Source of the DNA: Endocalyx cinctus
Lineage: Eukaryota > Ascomycota > Sordariomycetes > Amphisphaeriales > Apiosporaceae
Assembly: GCA_001600455.1 (NCBI GenBank)
Contig: BCKC01000001.1
Span: 2,258,441-2,322,440, forward strand
DNA: 64,000 bases
Reading direction: 5' to 3'
A program made the translations under genes and the position numbers. Every line of letters starts with the position of its first letter. The first letter of the stretch is position 1. The notes below the pieces were generated by a model. It saw nothing but the letters and a program-made list of their open reading frames with translations. It searched no databases and was not told the origin of the DNA. Positions 1-13,288 of this stretch are shown piece by piece.

Positions 1-224
1 CAACATTTGAACAAAGCCCCGTGTGTCTAATAAGATGCGCTTGGCTGTATGTATCCATCAAATTCCATTTTGCTCCCTCCCCTGAAAACGCCTCTGGAAG
101 GTAAAGCAGAAAAAAGTAACTGAAAATTATGTTCTGTATCATGTAAAGCGAGGACAGCGTCGAAATCCTGCCGTCGCCACCGCAAGTTGACCGGTTTAGG
201 TGAGGCCCGTTGCCTCGCATTTTC

Positions 225-2345
225 TTAAGAGCTCTCGGTACCGTCCGAAGCAATGCCTAGTAGGGTCTTATCCACGTCGTCGAGCTCTTCTTCGTCCTCG
301 TCCTTAGCCTCACCTTCGGCTTCGCCATCTTCCTCACCGCCGCTAGCAATACCTAGCAGCGCCTTCTCCATATCATCGAGATCATCCGCATCCTCCATAG
401 CAACGTCGCCGTTAGCATTTCCGTTTGTCTTTGACTTGCCCGATCCCTTCGTTTCCTGGCTATGCATACCGTCTATCTCCATAGACGCTCCCAGTCCGTC
501 CTCGTCCATCGCGTGTGAGGTACGTCTCTTCTTAACCGACATTACGCCCAATTCTGGCCGGCCATCCCAACGTAAGAGCCGACGGTTGGCTCGCCTCAAA
601 GCGGCCGCATGAGATGCAAACTCCTCTCCGAAATCGTCTTCTTCCGACATGAGTTGACACAGACCACCGAAGCCTCTGTCTCTAAAAACTTGCTTATCGG
701 CGTGGAAAGTTCTGTAGTCATCATCGTCGCTGTCTCCGAAAATTGCTGTGTCGGACATAGAATCTAGACGGCGCTTGGTGCGGATGACGACACCTTCCTG
801 TCGACGTCCTTTCCGGGAATGATGGTGCTGCCTTCGTATTCCGCGATCTAGAATGTACTCGACACGCTGGTTACGATTTCGTTCCACGGCGAGTTGATGG
901 GCCGTGGGTGGACGTGGTTTCCTGGGCACAATACCCTCGATGACGTTGGGACTCGGACCGGCGGGCGACGAACCCTCGAAAATTTGATACTTCAGCGACG
1001 CCCCTCCGCGCCGTCCCGTGCTATTTACACCGACGCGTGACAGCGCCCTCGGTGGCGGAGTAGATCTTGTACTATCTATATCCGACTCGTGCTTAGAAGG
1101 TCGGATACGTGGAAGAATAGCGGCCGACGGAGCTTCATCGGCCAGAAGCTTTCCTCTAGAGCCTCGCTTTGTGGACGAGTCGGCTATATACGCCTGATCT
1201 GCCTGGATGATCTTGGATCGGTGATTCTGCTTCTCTCGACCGAACTCTACCTCTTCCGGCGGATCAATATTCTCCCGCTGTTCTTCCTCGGGTGTCATCT
1301 CCTCGAGAACAGGCACGCCCTGATTCGCAACGTCAGTTCCGTAGTCAACACCCGCCCCGAAGGGATTCTCTTCGCATCCTTCTTCCGTGAAATCGGATTC
1401 AAGATATTGCCACATGAGCCATAAAAAGGCCCTCGCACGGGACTTGCTAGTGTAATTTGTCTTCATAATAAGATCGTGGAATTCTCCGCCGGGAGGAAAG
1501 TGTAGTTCGGCAATATGGGAAGCTTGTGAGCAGACGAGAAATATGAGGTTGACAGGATTCGATCTCGGCGGGCTCTGCTCTTTAAATTCGCCTAGGTCGT
1601 GAGGTTCCGTTCGATCCTCAACAGCGCCCTTGAGAATAGACTTTAATCTAGGCGCATCTTGCAACTGTTTGTAGGCCGAGGCATCCTGATGAGCTTGTAA
1701 TGAAGGAATGGCATGGTATGTTCGAAGCTGAGCTCGCATCTCGGGAAAAACTAGACGAAAAAAAAGGCAGTAGTTAGCAGGGGGGAAGGAACGAAGGGTA
1801 AAGGAAAGAAAGGGGGAAAAAACGATTTCATAGAGTGAAGGCAAGGAGAACATACAATTGAGAGTGGTATTCATTCGGCCAACATTCACGAGAAGACATA
1901 CCATAGCCATGCTCTTTGCCGCTTCTCGATCGCTGAGTAGTTTGTCGCGAAGAACTTTGCTGGTCTTGGTGCTCCGTGCCATCGTGTCAATATACAAGTC
2001 AGCAAAATTTTGTCTTTCCACTTCGCTCTTCTCGGGAGGTTCGTAGCTGTTGGTGAAGACCTTATTCTCATCATCGAAGACAGCCTTCAAGAAGTCATAC
2101 TGGATATCTCTTCTCCACAAGGGTTCGCCGTCTTCTTTTTTTAGATGTCTGATCTTCCCAGTGACGGAGAATTGGCCAGTAGCAGCCGAGTTAGAGGCTT
2201 TGGCTTTACTGCGCTTGCCACCATGTGTGGAATCATTCCCAACCATACTTGAATCCATGAAATCAAAGAATGTATCGTCCCTCGCGGCCTGACTAGTTGC
2301 TCTTGATGAAGCAACGCCATCGGGGGAGACCTCTCTTGACGCCAT
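225..2345 (-). CDS. IES1: INO80 chromatin-remodelling complex subunit Ies1-like
   Basis: Two exons, 2345-1856 and 1750-225, give 671 residues. The intron 1855-1751 starts GTATG and ends CTAG, and splicing joins the conserved stretch NTTLNFFPEMRAQLRTYH. The family is the fungal Ies1 subunit of the nuclear INO80 remodeller, which slides and edits nucleosomes; this subunit has no known enzymatic domain. The conserved core is in the N-terminal half (residues about 45-260). The rest is low complexity and basic, then strongly acidic. The start was chosen at CACCATGGCG, an excellent context, although the frame stays open 61 codons further upstream with unconvincing sequence. The C-terminus carries two copies of a D-D-x-[ED]-K-x-LLGIAS motif. 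It lies in tandem with DED1 on the same strand, about 2 kb downstream of it. Family assignment rests on recognised sequence similarity. Confidence 0.85.
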   Translation of the reverse strand: MASREVSPDGVASSRATSQAARDDTFFDFMDSSMVGNDSTHGGKRSKAKASNSAATGQFSVTGKIRHLKKEDGEPLWRRDIQYDFLKAVFDDENKVFTNSYEPPEKSEVERQNFADLYIDTMARSTKTSKVLRDKLLSDREAAKSMAMVCLLVNVGRMNTTLNCMFSLPSLYEIVFSPFLSFTLRSFPPANYCLFFRLVFPEMRAQLRTYHAIPSLQAHQDASAYKQLQDAPRLKSILKGAVEDRTEPHDLGEFKEQSPPRSNPVNLIFLVCSQASHIAELHFPPGGEFHDLIMKTNYTSKSRARAFLWLMWQYLESDFTEEGCEENPFGAGVDYGTDVANQGVPVLEEMTPEEEQRENIDPPEEVEFGREKQNHRSKIIQADQAYIADSSTKRGSRGKLLADEAPSAAILPRIRPSKHESDIDSTRSTPPPRALSRVGVNSTGRRGGASLKYQIFEGSSPAGPSPNVIEGIVPRKPRPPTAHQLAVERNRNQRVEYILDRGIRRQHHHSRKGRRQEGVVIRTKRRLDSMSDTAIFGDSDDDDYRTFHADKQVFRDRGFGGLCQLMSEEDDFGEEFASHAAALRRANRRLLRWDGRPELGVMSVKKRRTSHAMDEDGLGASMEIDGMHSQETKGSGKSKTNGNANGDVAMEDADDLDDMEKALLGIASGGEEDGEAEGEAKDEDEEELDDVDKTLLGIASDGTESS
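336..378 (-). repeat. First copy of the Ies1 C-terminal LLGIAS motif
   Basis: Encodes DDMEKALLGIASGG. A second copy, DDVDKTLLGIASDG, ends just before the stop codon (about 225-281). The two lie within an acidic Glu/Asp-rich tail. Confidence 0.7.
1751..1855 (-). other. IES1: Intron of IES1
   Basis: Phase 1 intron with donor GTATGT and acceptor CTAG. Read-through would keep the frame open but insert about 35 hydrophobic, non-family residues between NTTLN and FFPEM, so splicing is preferred. Confidence 0.85.
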
Positions 2346-4332
2346 GGTGACGTGGTCAAGAGCGAAAGTAAATGACGAGGCTGCGAGTATGTGGTATATG
2401 GTGTGACAACAAAGATATGTGTTTGCTGAATTTGCGAAAGTCGTTTGAGAAAGAATTGCGAACGTTATAGTGTAGCTGGTTGATTGGTTATGTGTAATAA
2501 TTAGAAGCGTTGAAAAAGCTGTAGACAAAGGAAATCAAGAATAAAATTAAGGCGAGATGGGATTATCCCAAACGTGTCACGCCATAGAAAAGGGAATTTA
2601 TATTATTTCACGATGAATATCAATCAACAGATAAAAGTTTAAAATGAAGGTGGAATTGAATGATAGAAAAGAATACGGAAGATTATCAGTATAGATGAAT
2701 GTTTTGAGAAGTAAAGGAGGGTTAGGTTGGATGGCTAAAGCGTTGAGAGTTTAAATGCCAGTAAACAGCAAGGACTTATTCTCTTACGTCGCGTCGCTTT
2801 TTTTTTTTTCACTCTCATTATTTCCAAGGTAAAATTGTACAGCCTCAATCCCTACCAACTCCTACTGACTGGCGTAAGAAAGTGATGGTTTCTACTATTA
2901 TGTACTACTTCTAGGTAGTATGTAGGTACCTACCTAAGAACATAAGTAGGTACCTAGGTAGGTACGTATAGTGATTGAACATAAGGTAATACCTACAGGT
3001 AATACCTAAGACTAAGTACCTAGGTACCTATTTAGCTTACGCCACAGGTGAAATCAATTAAATTCAGTGCCATCAGCCCATCCAGCCCATCCTGGCTATC
3101 TATTTACAATACTATATCGTTGGGTACTAGCCACAACCATCATACGTATACAGCTAGATTAGACAGCTAGGGTATACGCATACTCTTTACTGTGTACATT
3201 ACCTACCAGTAGCTACTATGTATTCCTTTTTAATCATAATCATCACGACAAATATCACAAATAATTCTATATGTCAACACAAATGTGCATTGAATACAAG
3301 GACTTTTTTTTATTTTTTCCTATGGTAATTCTCAGTCCCTCGTAGATGGACCACTATCTTGGCCCACCATAGCACGAAGAGCCTTCAGGGCCTTTTTATG
3401 AGCATCTCAGCTGATTAATTATCTGCAAAAGCAACAAATCTCGCCAGCAGATGGATATCATCATCTCCTCGCCATATGCCATTATCGTCCGAGCAGATCT
3501 CAGAGATTCTCTGCCGCCTTAAAGCAGAGCTTTCAAAAACCCTAAGCTCTGCTCACCGAGACGCCAGTGTATGTGTGATTAACTCATGAACCACCGAAAA
3601 AAAAATTACCAGTCTATGTCCATTGCCCTCTATACGGTTTTCTTGCCATGGCAAACCCTTGAGGGTCCTACCAGCCAGAGAACCGAGAAATCCATTTTTG
3701 TCTAATGAAGATGCCATGAACAAATCCGCGTATTTATGCACAACGCGTAAGCCCCATTCTATAAGAATGCGAGAGAAAGACCGAGATCCCCAATTCCAAG
3801 GGGTGAAAACAGATCGAAAAGGGAGATTGCCGTCATCGTCGTGAAACCATCGCTCAAATTCAGTTTTTATTTCTTTTATTTTAATTCTGTCAACATCGTC
3901 TATTTGATGTCGACGACGATGAATTATCTCCAGAGACTTTGTCAAGGCACAAGAGTGTGTGGCCTATCATCATCTCGGGTAGCTGCACAGGTCCCCTTAA
4001 TCTTCTATGGGTATCAAGGTTGGGGAATGCAGCCGAAACAAAGACAAATGCCAGTCTATCGTGTGCCAGAGTCCTCTGCCAAGAGGCTCAAATCTGCCGA
4101 TCGGTATTGGGGGGGGCCGGGTGTCATGTCTGCCGTAAAACGGAGTATGTCGGAAATGTTACGAACATGCCAAAGCGTAAAAAGCAAACCAAATTGAGTA
4201 AGGAAAAAAACAAAAACAAATGTAGGAAATGAAGTGTCTGCGTCTCATCACTGGACACATGTGCTCATTTCACCCTTCCATGCTTGTTGAGATGGGAATG
4301 AATTGAGCGTCGTGCTGTAATGAATACCGCAT
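2346..4332. other. Gene-poor spacer between DED1 and IES1
   Basis: It should hold the IES1 promoter and the 3' UTR of DED1. A dense cluster of TAGGTACCTA-like palindromic words lies at about 2895-3040. An ORF of about 130 codons on the minus strand at 3553-3945 has no recognisable family and no supporting splice structure, so it was not called. Confidence 0.6.
2895..3040. repeat. Cluster of TAGGTACCTA-type short palindromic words
   Basis: Several overlapping copies of AGGTACCT, CCTAGGTA and GGTAGGTAC occur here. The same words recur in other spacers (about 7450, 18270-18350, 19140-19330, 38210-38260, 43780-43870, 54310-54335) and are nearly absent from exons. Confidence 0.7.
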
Positions 4333-6567
<2,235 letters not shown>

Positions 6568-9538
6568 GATGTCGAGATTAAGGATAGACGAGACTGGTTC
6601 TTATAGTTGTTGTTGATCGTGGTTTATCGTTTGTTGAGAATCGGCGTGGCGAAAAAAAAAAAAAAAGACTTTTCTTTTCTATTCTTGGTACGGAATCCAG
6701 CCGACTGAATCTCTCTCGATAAAAAGAACGAACGAGTTCCGGTTTGAGAGAAAAAAGACGGACAGTAAAGACGGATCAAAGTTTAAAGATTAATTGACTG
6801 CAATAAAAATTACACGTAAAAGGGTGTAAATTGCAGAAAGATGGTGGCTGTACGAGGGGAGGGAAAAGAAAGATGTAAATACAGTCTGTTCCCGAAAAGA
6901 TCAAATTAATACTTGTTTATCTCGTAAAATTGGTTGCACCAGAGGAATTTCCTTGAGGCAACACAGAACAGATAAATAAGCAAAATAAACGTCTTGTCTA
7001 ACTGAGTAAGAAAAAAAAGGCTGTCTTCAAGTATTCCTCGGGAAAAGAAAAGGCATAAACAAATCTTTTCAAAGGAAAGAGAGAAGACCCTTCAAACTAA
7101 ACGCAGAAGTATTGCTTTTATCGACTTAAGTTTTATGAACTTTCCCACAATATAAGAAATGGGAAAAAAAAGGAAAAAGGAAAAAAAAAAAGGTTGTGAT
7201 GTTGAGGATGGTGGGTTGGTAGGAGGGAGAGGGAGGGAAGAAAAAAAATATAAAAGTAAAAAAAAAAGTAGTGTACTTTGTAGAAGATTTTTTATTTATT
7301 TTTAGGGAATAGTCAGTAACAAAAGTAGGATAAAAAAAATAAGTAGCGTATACATAGTACTTACCTCCAGGGCTATTATCAGGTTTTGAAAATAGGGCTA
7401 ATTCAAAATCATTAAGACCCTGACCAGCCTGGAACTCTTCCCGTTTAAGTAATAGGTACCTACAATCTAATTGGTAAATATGTACCTTCCCAGTATATAC
7501 ACATACTATTCTTTTTTCACGCTATAAGGTGGCAAGGGGTAACTACAATTTTACGCATACAACAGATGGCGTACAATAAATACAATGACAATTGTATACC
7601 AACTAAGCGTAATAGTAAAATCTGGGGGAGTAGGCCTGTAATATCGATATACTGCATTATATCGTCCTTAAAAAAATGACTATCTTCCATTTTATTAGGC
7701 ATTACCACCAACTAATAAGCAGGCAGGTACGCAAATGAGTTAATAAGTAAGCAAATGTGTAGAAGTTGGAAATTGCTACTTAGTATTGATAGTATTTTAC
7801 CAGGCTCTTTCACTTTTTGACTTCATTTACGATTGCAGGATATCCTATTTCCTTTTTTTTTTTTTTTCTAAACCCCAGATCATAATAATTATTGATGGTA
7901 TGTGTGGTAGCAGGTAAGGTCTTTAGTCACGGGGGTATCCATTTTCTATCTCTCAACCACAGATACCTACACTACTACGTACTTAGGGTTTTAGGCCAAC
8001 GAGAAGAAAAGAAGAGAGGGAAAAAAAGGGGGGAGGGGGGCGGTAGGATTTGGTGCAGGCGAGGACAAGCGAGAAGAAAGAAAAACGTCAACGCTGAAAA
8101 AAAATTTCCGTTCTCAGGCTCAGGCTCAGGCTCAGGTAGCAGATTTTCACCCTAGAAGGTATGAGCGAAAAGGTTTATACCTCAATCTCAATTTGCCCCC
8201 AAATTCTTTTAGTATTACTACTCTGCCTATGTCTATTAAGTTAGGTCTTAATATGACCTGACTCATGGATACGTGCTTCTAGTGTAGTCTACCCTTGATT
8301 ATATGATTATATGTATAATATGTATATGAATTCTAGCACATAAGCTGTTGGGCTAGAGTCCGATTCTACCTCTCACGTGGAACAGATACTGTATTCTGAT
8401 GAAGAAGTCTGAAGAGTGAGAGAGATATGGAGACACGCAAAGACAAGGAAGGGGGGGAAAGAAACAAAAAAATTTCTAGGGTGGCCACACACTTCGATAC
8501 ACATTACGTTCGCATTTTCTGGCCCTGTCTGACAAGAAGTGACGACAAGCCTTGCAGCGCTACAGCGGCCAGGGGAAGGGCGAATGTAACCCTAATGCAA
8601 CAGACCTCCCACAATACGCCCAATAGGGACCCTTCCCTCTCCACGGTGAAAGGGTGAAAAGCTGGTGAGGATCATGCAGCGCATCTCACCGCCCACCGTT
8701 TGGCATTTTGTTCTTTATACACTCAAATTTTGTAATTTTTTTTTTTTAAACGATCTATTTTCTGCGCTGTTTCGGAGTCTCATTCACCGCCAGGGATCGT
8801 TTGAAAATGTATGAACAAGGGCCTGGAGAAGTTTGAAAACGGAACCGAACATGTCTTGCCTTCAATGGCAAAAATGACATCAATAGAATAAAGATTTGCG
8901 GGGACCAAAATTTATCAACGAATAAATGACAAAAGAGACTGTATAAATGGGTCTTTTATCTATCGACTCAGTCATATCGCTACGAGCACTTACTTAGTTC
9001 TTTTTGTTCTCACAAGTAAAACTAAGATCGGTAGTTGATCTTCCAAGTTGCATCGCTATCCGGAATGGCCGGTTGTGCGCAGCTGCATTAGTGTCACTAT
9101 AGAGAGCAGGTCTTCAGGTCTTCAGAGCACATTTTACCAGCATAACTTGAGCGTGTGGTAAGCTGGTGAAAGTTTGATTAAATTACTCGCTACCTTGCCT
9201 ACTTGAGAAATTCTAGCCGTAAGGCTAGTATGTAATATATAAAGTAGTAGATATTGTCAGAAATGATTGGACTCGCGCACAACTTCATGCGTATTCAGCT
9301 GTGCAGAAGACGGCTATACTCATCGCATCGAGACTTTGCGTAATTGTAGGGTTAGAGATTCTTTTGATGGTAGTTAAAAAGAAAATACTCATGGTAGTCG
9401 TAACCTTACGCATCGTCGTGACTTTGGTAGTTTCGTCATTAGATGCTATTTTGTATCGCCTCAAAGCAAAAGGTCTTAATGTACATGTGCATCATCGAGT
9501 AAGTTTGTCAACCAATCCAGCCGGCCAGTTCTATTATC
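6568..9538. other. Spacer of about 3 kb between PRE1 and DED1
   Basis: AT-rich, with many A/T tracts (for example 6651-6666 and 7852-7867) and a four-copy hexamer array near 8116-8140. No coding region with a recognisable family or coherent splice structure was seen. The first few hundred bases should contain the DED1 promoter. Confidence 0.6.
8116..8140 (+). repeat. Hexanucleotide tandem repeat
   Basis: Four head-to-tail copies of CAGGCT / GGCTCA. Confidence 0.8.
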
Positions 9539-10316
9539 TCAGGCACACTTGACCACTTTATCATCGTTGAACCCGATATCCCGGATGCCATCTTTGGTCA
9601 CCGCCTTGACCGTCATGCCCTTGAAATCGATCGGTAAACGTCTCTTTAGTTCGTCCGTGCACATCTCGAGCACTTTGAGTCCTTGATGTAGCGTCATGTC
9701 CGGGTGGTGGTGTTTATCCAGGATTGATAAGCAATAGTATTGAGCATACCCGTGGGCGGCGTAGGGAACGGAAGCCAGTGCAGCTAGGTAGTCCAGCCAG
9801 AATAAGCTGGGCTTGTGGGTGATGGGGTCGACGCCGCCTAGCAGCAGGTTGACGTTGTACGGCTTTCGCGATCTCAGGCTCGAGGCCAGCTCACCCCGAA
9901 CAAAGTGAGCAAGGGCTGTAGGTGAAAGGTCGGTCTCATTTCTCATCGAGTAAAGTTGGGCATTCGCGGAGAGGTATTCGGAAAATTGGACTAATTATAT
10001 CGGTCAGCTCAGTTGGCCAGATTGTCTTAAGGCTTAACCCATCATCAAAGATCATTCTTACCTGTGTCTCCTGCCTCACCGGAATACGCTACGAGCGTAT
10101 GCTTGTTCAGTTGCTTCGTCTTGTCATCGGAAGCTTTAAGGATCGTAGCACCTCGCATCGCAGCTTTTGAAGCTGCAATCAAGGTGAAATCCTTGCCTGT
10201 AATTCCCAACAACACCTCCCTTTCACATATTGAGTATATCGTCAGTTAAAAGATGCTTCAAGGGATCATAAAAGCAAGTAATGTCAAACTAGATTTTAGT
10301 AGCTAATATCTTACAT
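9539..10316 (-). CDS. PRE1: 20S proteasome subunit beta type-4 (Pre1/C11)
   Basis: Three coding exons, 10316-10315, 10219-10062 and 9990-9539, give 203 residues. The product is a non-catalytic beta subunit of the 20S core; it has no N-terminal catalytic threonine. Recognisable segments are MEVLLGITGKDFTL, ASDDKTKQLNKHTL, GEAGDTVQFSEYL, RSRKPYNVNLLLGG, PYAAHGYAQYY and IDFKGMTVK. The start codon is split: exon 1 ends in AT, the intron 10314-10220 (GTAAGA...GAAAG, branch CTGAC) follows, and exon 2 supplies the G, giving ATG GAG GTG. The second intron is 10061-9991. It is divergent from RRP9, with 523 bp between the two starts. Confidence 0.94.
10220..10314 (-). other. PRE1: Intron splitting the PRE1 start codon (AT^G)
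   Basis: Donor GTAAGA, branch-like AACTGAC, acceptor GAAAG. Exon 2 has no in-frame ATG at the family's usual start (MEVLLG); the upstream frame reads ATA TGT GAA AGG. Only this splice creates the expected methionine. Confidence 0.85.
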
Positions 10317-10839
10317 GATTATATTGTTCTGATTTATGCAGTTGTTCTTAAAAATCAAATTATCGTTCACGATGAGAAGAAAGAGCTGTGGTTGTGTTGT
10401 ACCCAAGTTGACTAGAAGCTCGTTTCCTTGACTTTCAGTTGAATGGTGTTGTAGACGCGCAACAGAGCTACAGCCTACCACCTATTATTGTCAGCCTCAT
10501 AAGTGGTAAAGCTCAATAACCATCAAGCTACGTTTGAGGTGCACTAAGCCTTTTCCGGCTTAGGCTAAGTCGGTATATCGGCGTTTGAGCCACAGTTAGT
10601 TGCGCCCGTGCCCCACTGCTAAAACTATCAGTATCCAGTAATATACCAAGGTACCCCTGTTCTGGGTAGCTGTAGTGTCCCGCATACTGGAGAAACTTTT
10701 TTTTTTCTTTTTTGGTTACACCAGTACTATCGATAGGGAGGACCATAATAATTTATTTTTTTTTCTTCCCTACCGAAGAAAGCAATCCTAAGACGATTGC
10801 ATAATCTGGAGCAAGACATTGGGCTATAACTGCAACAAA
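10317..10839. promoter_or_regulatory. Divergent promoter region PRE1 / RRP9
   Basis: A 523 bp spacer between two oppositely transcribed housekeeping genes, so it should hold both promoters and 5' UTRs. T-rich tracts occur at about 10697-10712 and 10752-10768. No specific factor site could be supported. Confidence 0.55.
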
Positions 10840-12785
10840 ATGTCGTCTTTCTTTACAGTACCGGGGGCGAAAAGAAAAAGAGGTCCTTCCACAGATATTC
10901 CTAAGAAAAGAACTAAATCAGTACGATTTTCGAAGCCGCGAACACAAGCAGCAGCGCCGCGACGGGAAAAACACGACGAAGATGATAACGAAGACGAAGA
11001 TTCGATAGTCAGCAGCGATTCTGACAGCGGAGATAATGAAGAAGAATTTGAAGGTTCTGAATTGGCATCTGATTCTGAAAATGAGGGAGAGACCGCAGCA
11101 GAAAAGCGGTTGCGTCTAGCTAACCGATATCTCGAGAGGTAAGTAATCGAAAAATGAAAAGTACATATCCCAACTGGAAACCAGACAGACTACTTACCAT
11201 ACATGCTACATTCAGTGTCCGAAAAGAAGTAGACGAAGCCGGGTTCGACGCCGCAGATATAGATCGAGATATAATAGCTGAACGTCTCAAAGAAGACGTC
11301 TCCGAGGCGCAGGGAAGGGTGTACAGAAAAATAGCTTCCGAGCTCACCTTCGACCAAGCCTCGCATACACTATTCCGCTGCAACACATTTACCGCGACTT
11401 CAGTTGCCATCTGTCTTCCACATGTATATACCGCTCACAAAGATTGCCTGGTGAAGTGGAGACTACAAGACCTCCCACAAAATCAGTACTCAAAGAAAAA
11501 GAAGAAGCCCAAGAAGCTGGCACCTCCTCGCCGACAACCTCTCAAAGTGGGCCAATTGAAAGTGAACCACAAGAAAGCAAAAGACAAGAACTACCAAGGG
11601 CACACAGGAGAAATTTTAGCCGTCGCCGCATCACAGGACGGGAAATATCTGGTAACGGGAGGGTCTGACAAGCGCCTTATTGTACACGATGCTAGCACGT
11701 TAAAACCTCTGCGAGTATTCACACATCATCGCGATGCTATAACTTCATTAGGTATGCACAGTCGTCTCTACACACCCTACGATGTAGCTTGTATCATAGC
11801 TAGTAGCATCGGCGAAGCTCGATCTTCTTGTATCACCCTGTGTTTAGAATAACGCTAACCGCCTGGATCAGTCTTCCGTCGAGGAACGAATACTCTCTAC
11901 TCTGCCTCCAGAGATAGGACTGTAAAGACATGGTCAATTGATGACATGACATACGTGGAAACGCTATACGGTCACGCCGATGAAGTAGTCGATATCGATG
12001 CCCTAGCACTGGAACAATGCGTATCCGTCGGGGCCAGAGACCGGACTGCTAGGCTTTGGAGGATAGTACAAGAGACACAACTTTTGTTTCGCGGCGGTGC
12101 CGTGGGTAAAAAAAACCTACCCAACGTGGATCCTAGATCGTTAGCTCATGAGGGTAGCATGGACCGGGTTGCGCAACTGGACGAAGAACATTTCGTCACG
12201 GGATCCGACAATGGCAATCTTTGTTTATGGTCTATCCAGAAAAAGAAGCCACTTTTCGTTTTACCTCTGGCCCACGGGATCGATCCCCCGTTACCGCCCA
12301 CGGTGGCCTCCGCCGAAGTAAATCCCGACCCTAAAATCGTCCCCCCGCCGCAGCCAAGATATATCACGGCCTTGCGGGCGCTCCCTTACTCGGACTTAAT
12401 ACTATCCGGCAGTTGGGATGGTTACGTAAGGTGTTGGAGGCTGAGTGACGATAAGAAGAAGATCGAACCTGTCGGGATATTAGGACAGCCGACCAAGGAG
12501 CAACCCAACGGTATCCACAAGATGCAAGGTCCAGAAAATAACCCCGAAGACGAACCCGAAGCAAAGGACGGCGACAAAGGTTCTCAAAAAGAGGAGGCCC
12601 CGGAGTGGCGCATAAAGGGCGTCATCAACGATATCGCCGTTTCGGAGCGAGGCGAACGAGGCAGGGACGGTCTTTGCGTCGTCGCCGCCGTCGGCAAGGA
12701 GCACCGCTTGGGTCATTGGATCAAGATTAAAGATGGGAAGAACGGCGCTTTTGTGTTTGAGGTGCCAAGAATAAAATCAAAGTAG
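10840..12785 (+). CDS. RRP9: U3 snoRNP WD40 protein Rrp9 (U3-55K)
   Basis: Exons 10840-11138, 11216-11751 and 11872-12785 give 582 residues. Rrp9 binds box B/C of U3 snoRNA in the nucleolar small-subunit processome, needed for 18S rRNA maturation. The N-terminus is basic (AKRKRGPSTDIPKKR) and then acidic, typical of the family. Next come the conserved AERLKEDV and LVKWRLQDLP segments and a beta-propeller with repeats such as GHTGEILAVAASQDGKYLVTGG, SASRDRTVKTWS, GARDRTARLW, ITGSDNGNLCLWS-like and LSGSWDGYVRCW. Both introns (11139-11215 and 11752-11871) have GTAAGT/GTATGC donors and CAG acceptors and keep the frame. The gene is convergent with the downstream ATPase. Confidence 0.94.
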
Positions 12786-13288
12786 ATAAAAATACAATAA
12801 AATTAAATACCCCCCTTTCGAACAGATTAATAAATGTAATGAGTTTTACTATTGACTTCTCCCTTTGCCTCTTAAACCTAATGCTAGGCCTAAAATTAGA
12901 GATGTCCTGATTGCCATTGATACTGAGTAACGTATGTGTGATGCCGTCTCTTGGGAGTAAATTAATAGCATAGTGTTATGACGAGGGCGGTCTATACCGA
13001 CCGAGAGACACTGAATCCGAGTGGCAGACAATATCAAATTTGACATGTTCTTATAAATATTTGTATCAATAGGCAGATATCAAGAATCAATGATAAGACG
13101 ATCTCATCTATTATTTGTCCCTTTTTCCCCCTCTAGAAGTATAGATCCCTATATCCATTAATGCAGTCCTTATCCTATAGCTAAACAAAAAAGAAAAACA
13201 AACCGGAACCGCCAAAGAGTCTAGAAAAGTATATACATATATGTATTCGGGTATAACAAAAGTGTCAGTTAATTATTATCCCTCTTCT
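12786..13288. other. Convergent 3' spacer RRP9 / P5B ATPase
   Basis: About 500 bp between two stop codons. It is AT-rich with no gene seen and presumably holds both 3' UTRs. Confidence 0.6.

Noticed and set aside
3553..3945. 130-codon minus-strand ORF between DED1 and IES1
   Set aside because: No recognisable domain, start at a non-ATG or poor context, and overlapping ORFs on the other strand of similar length.
11120..11410. Antisense ORFs inside RRP9, DED1, WAPL and MYO2
   Set aside because: They are frame shadows of well-supported genes with no family similarity of their own.
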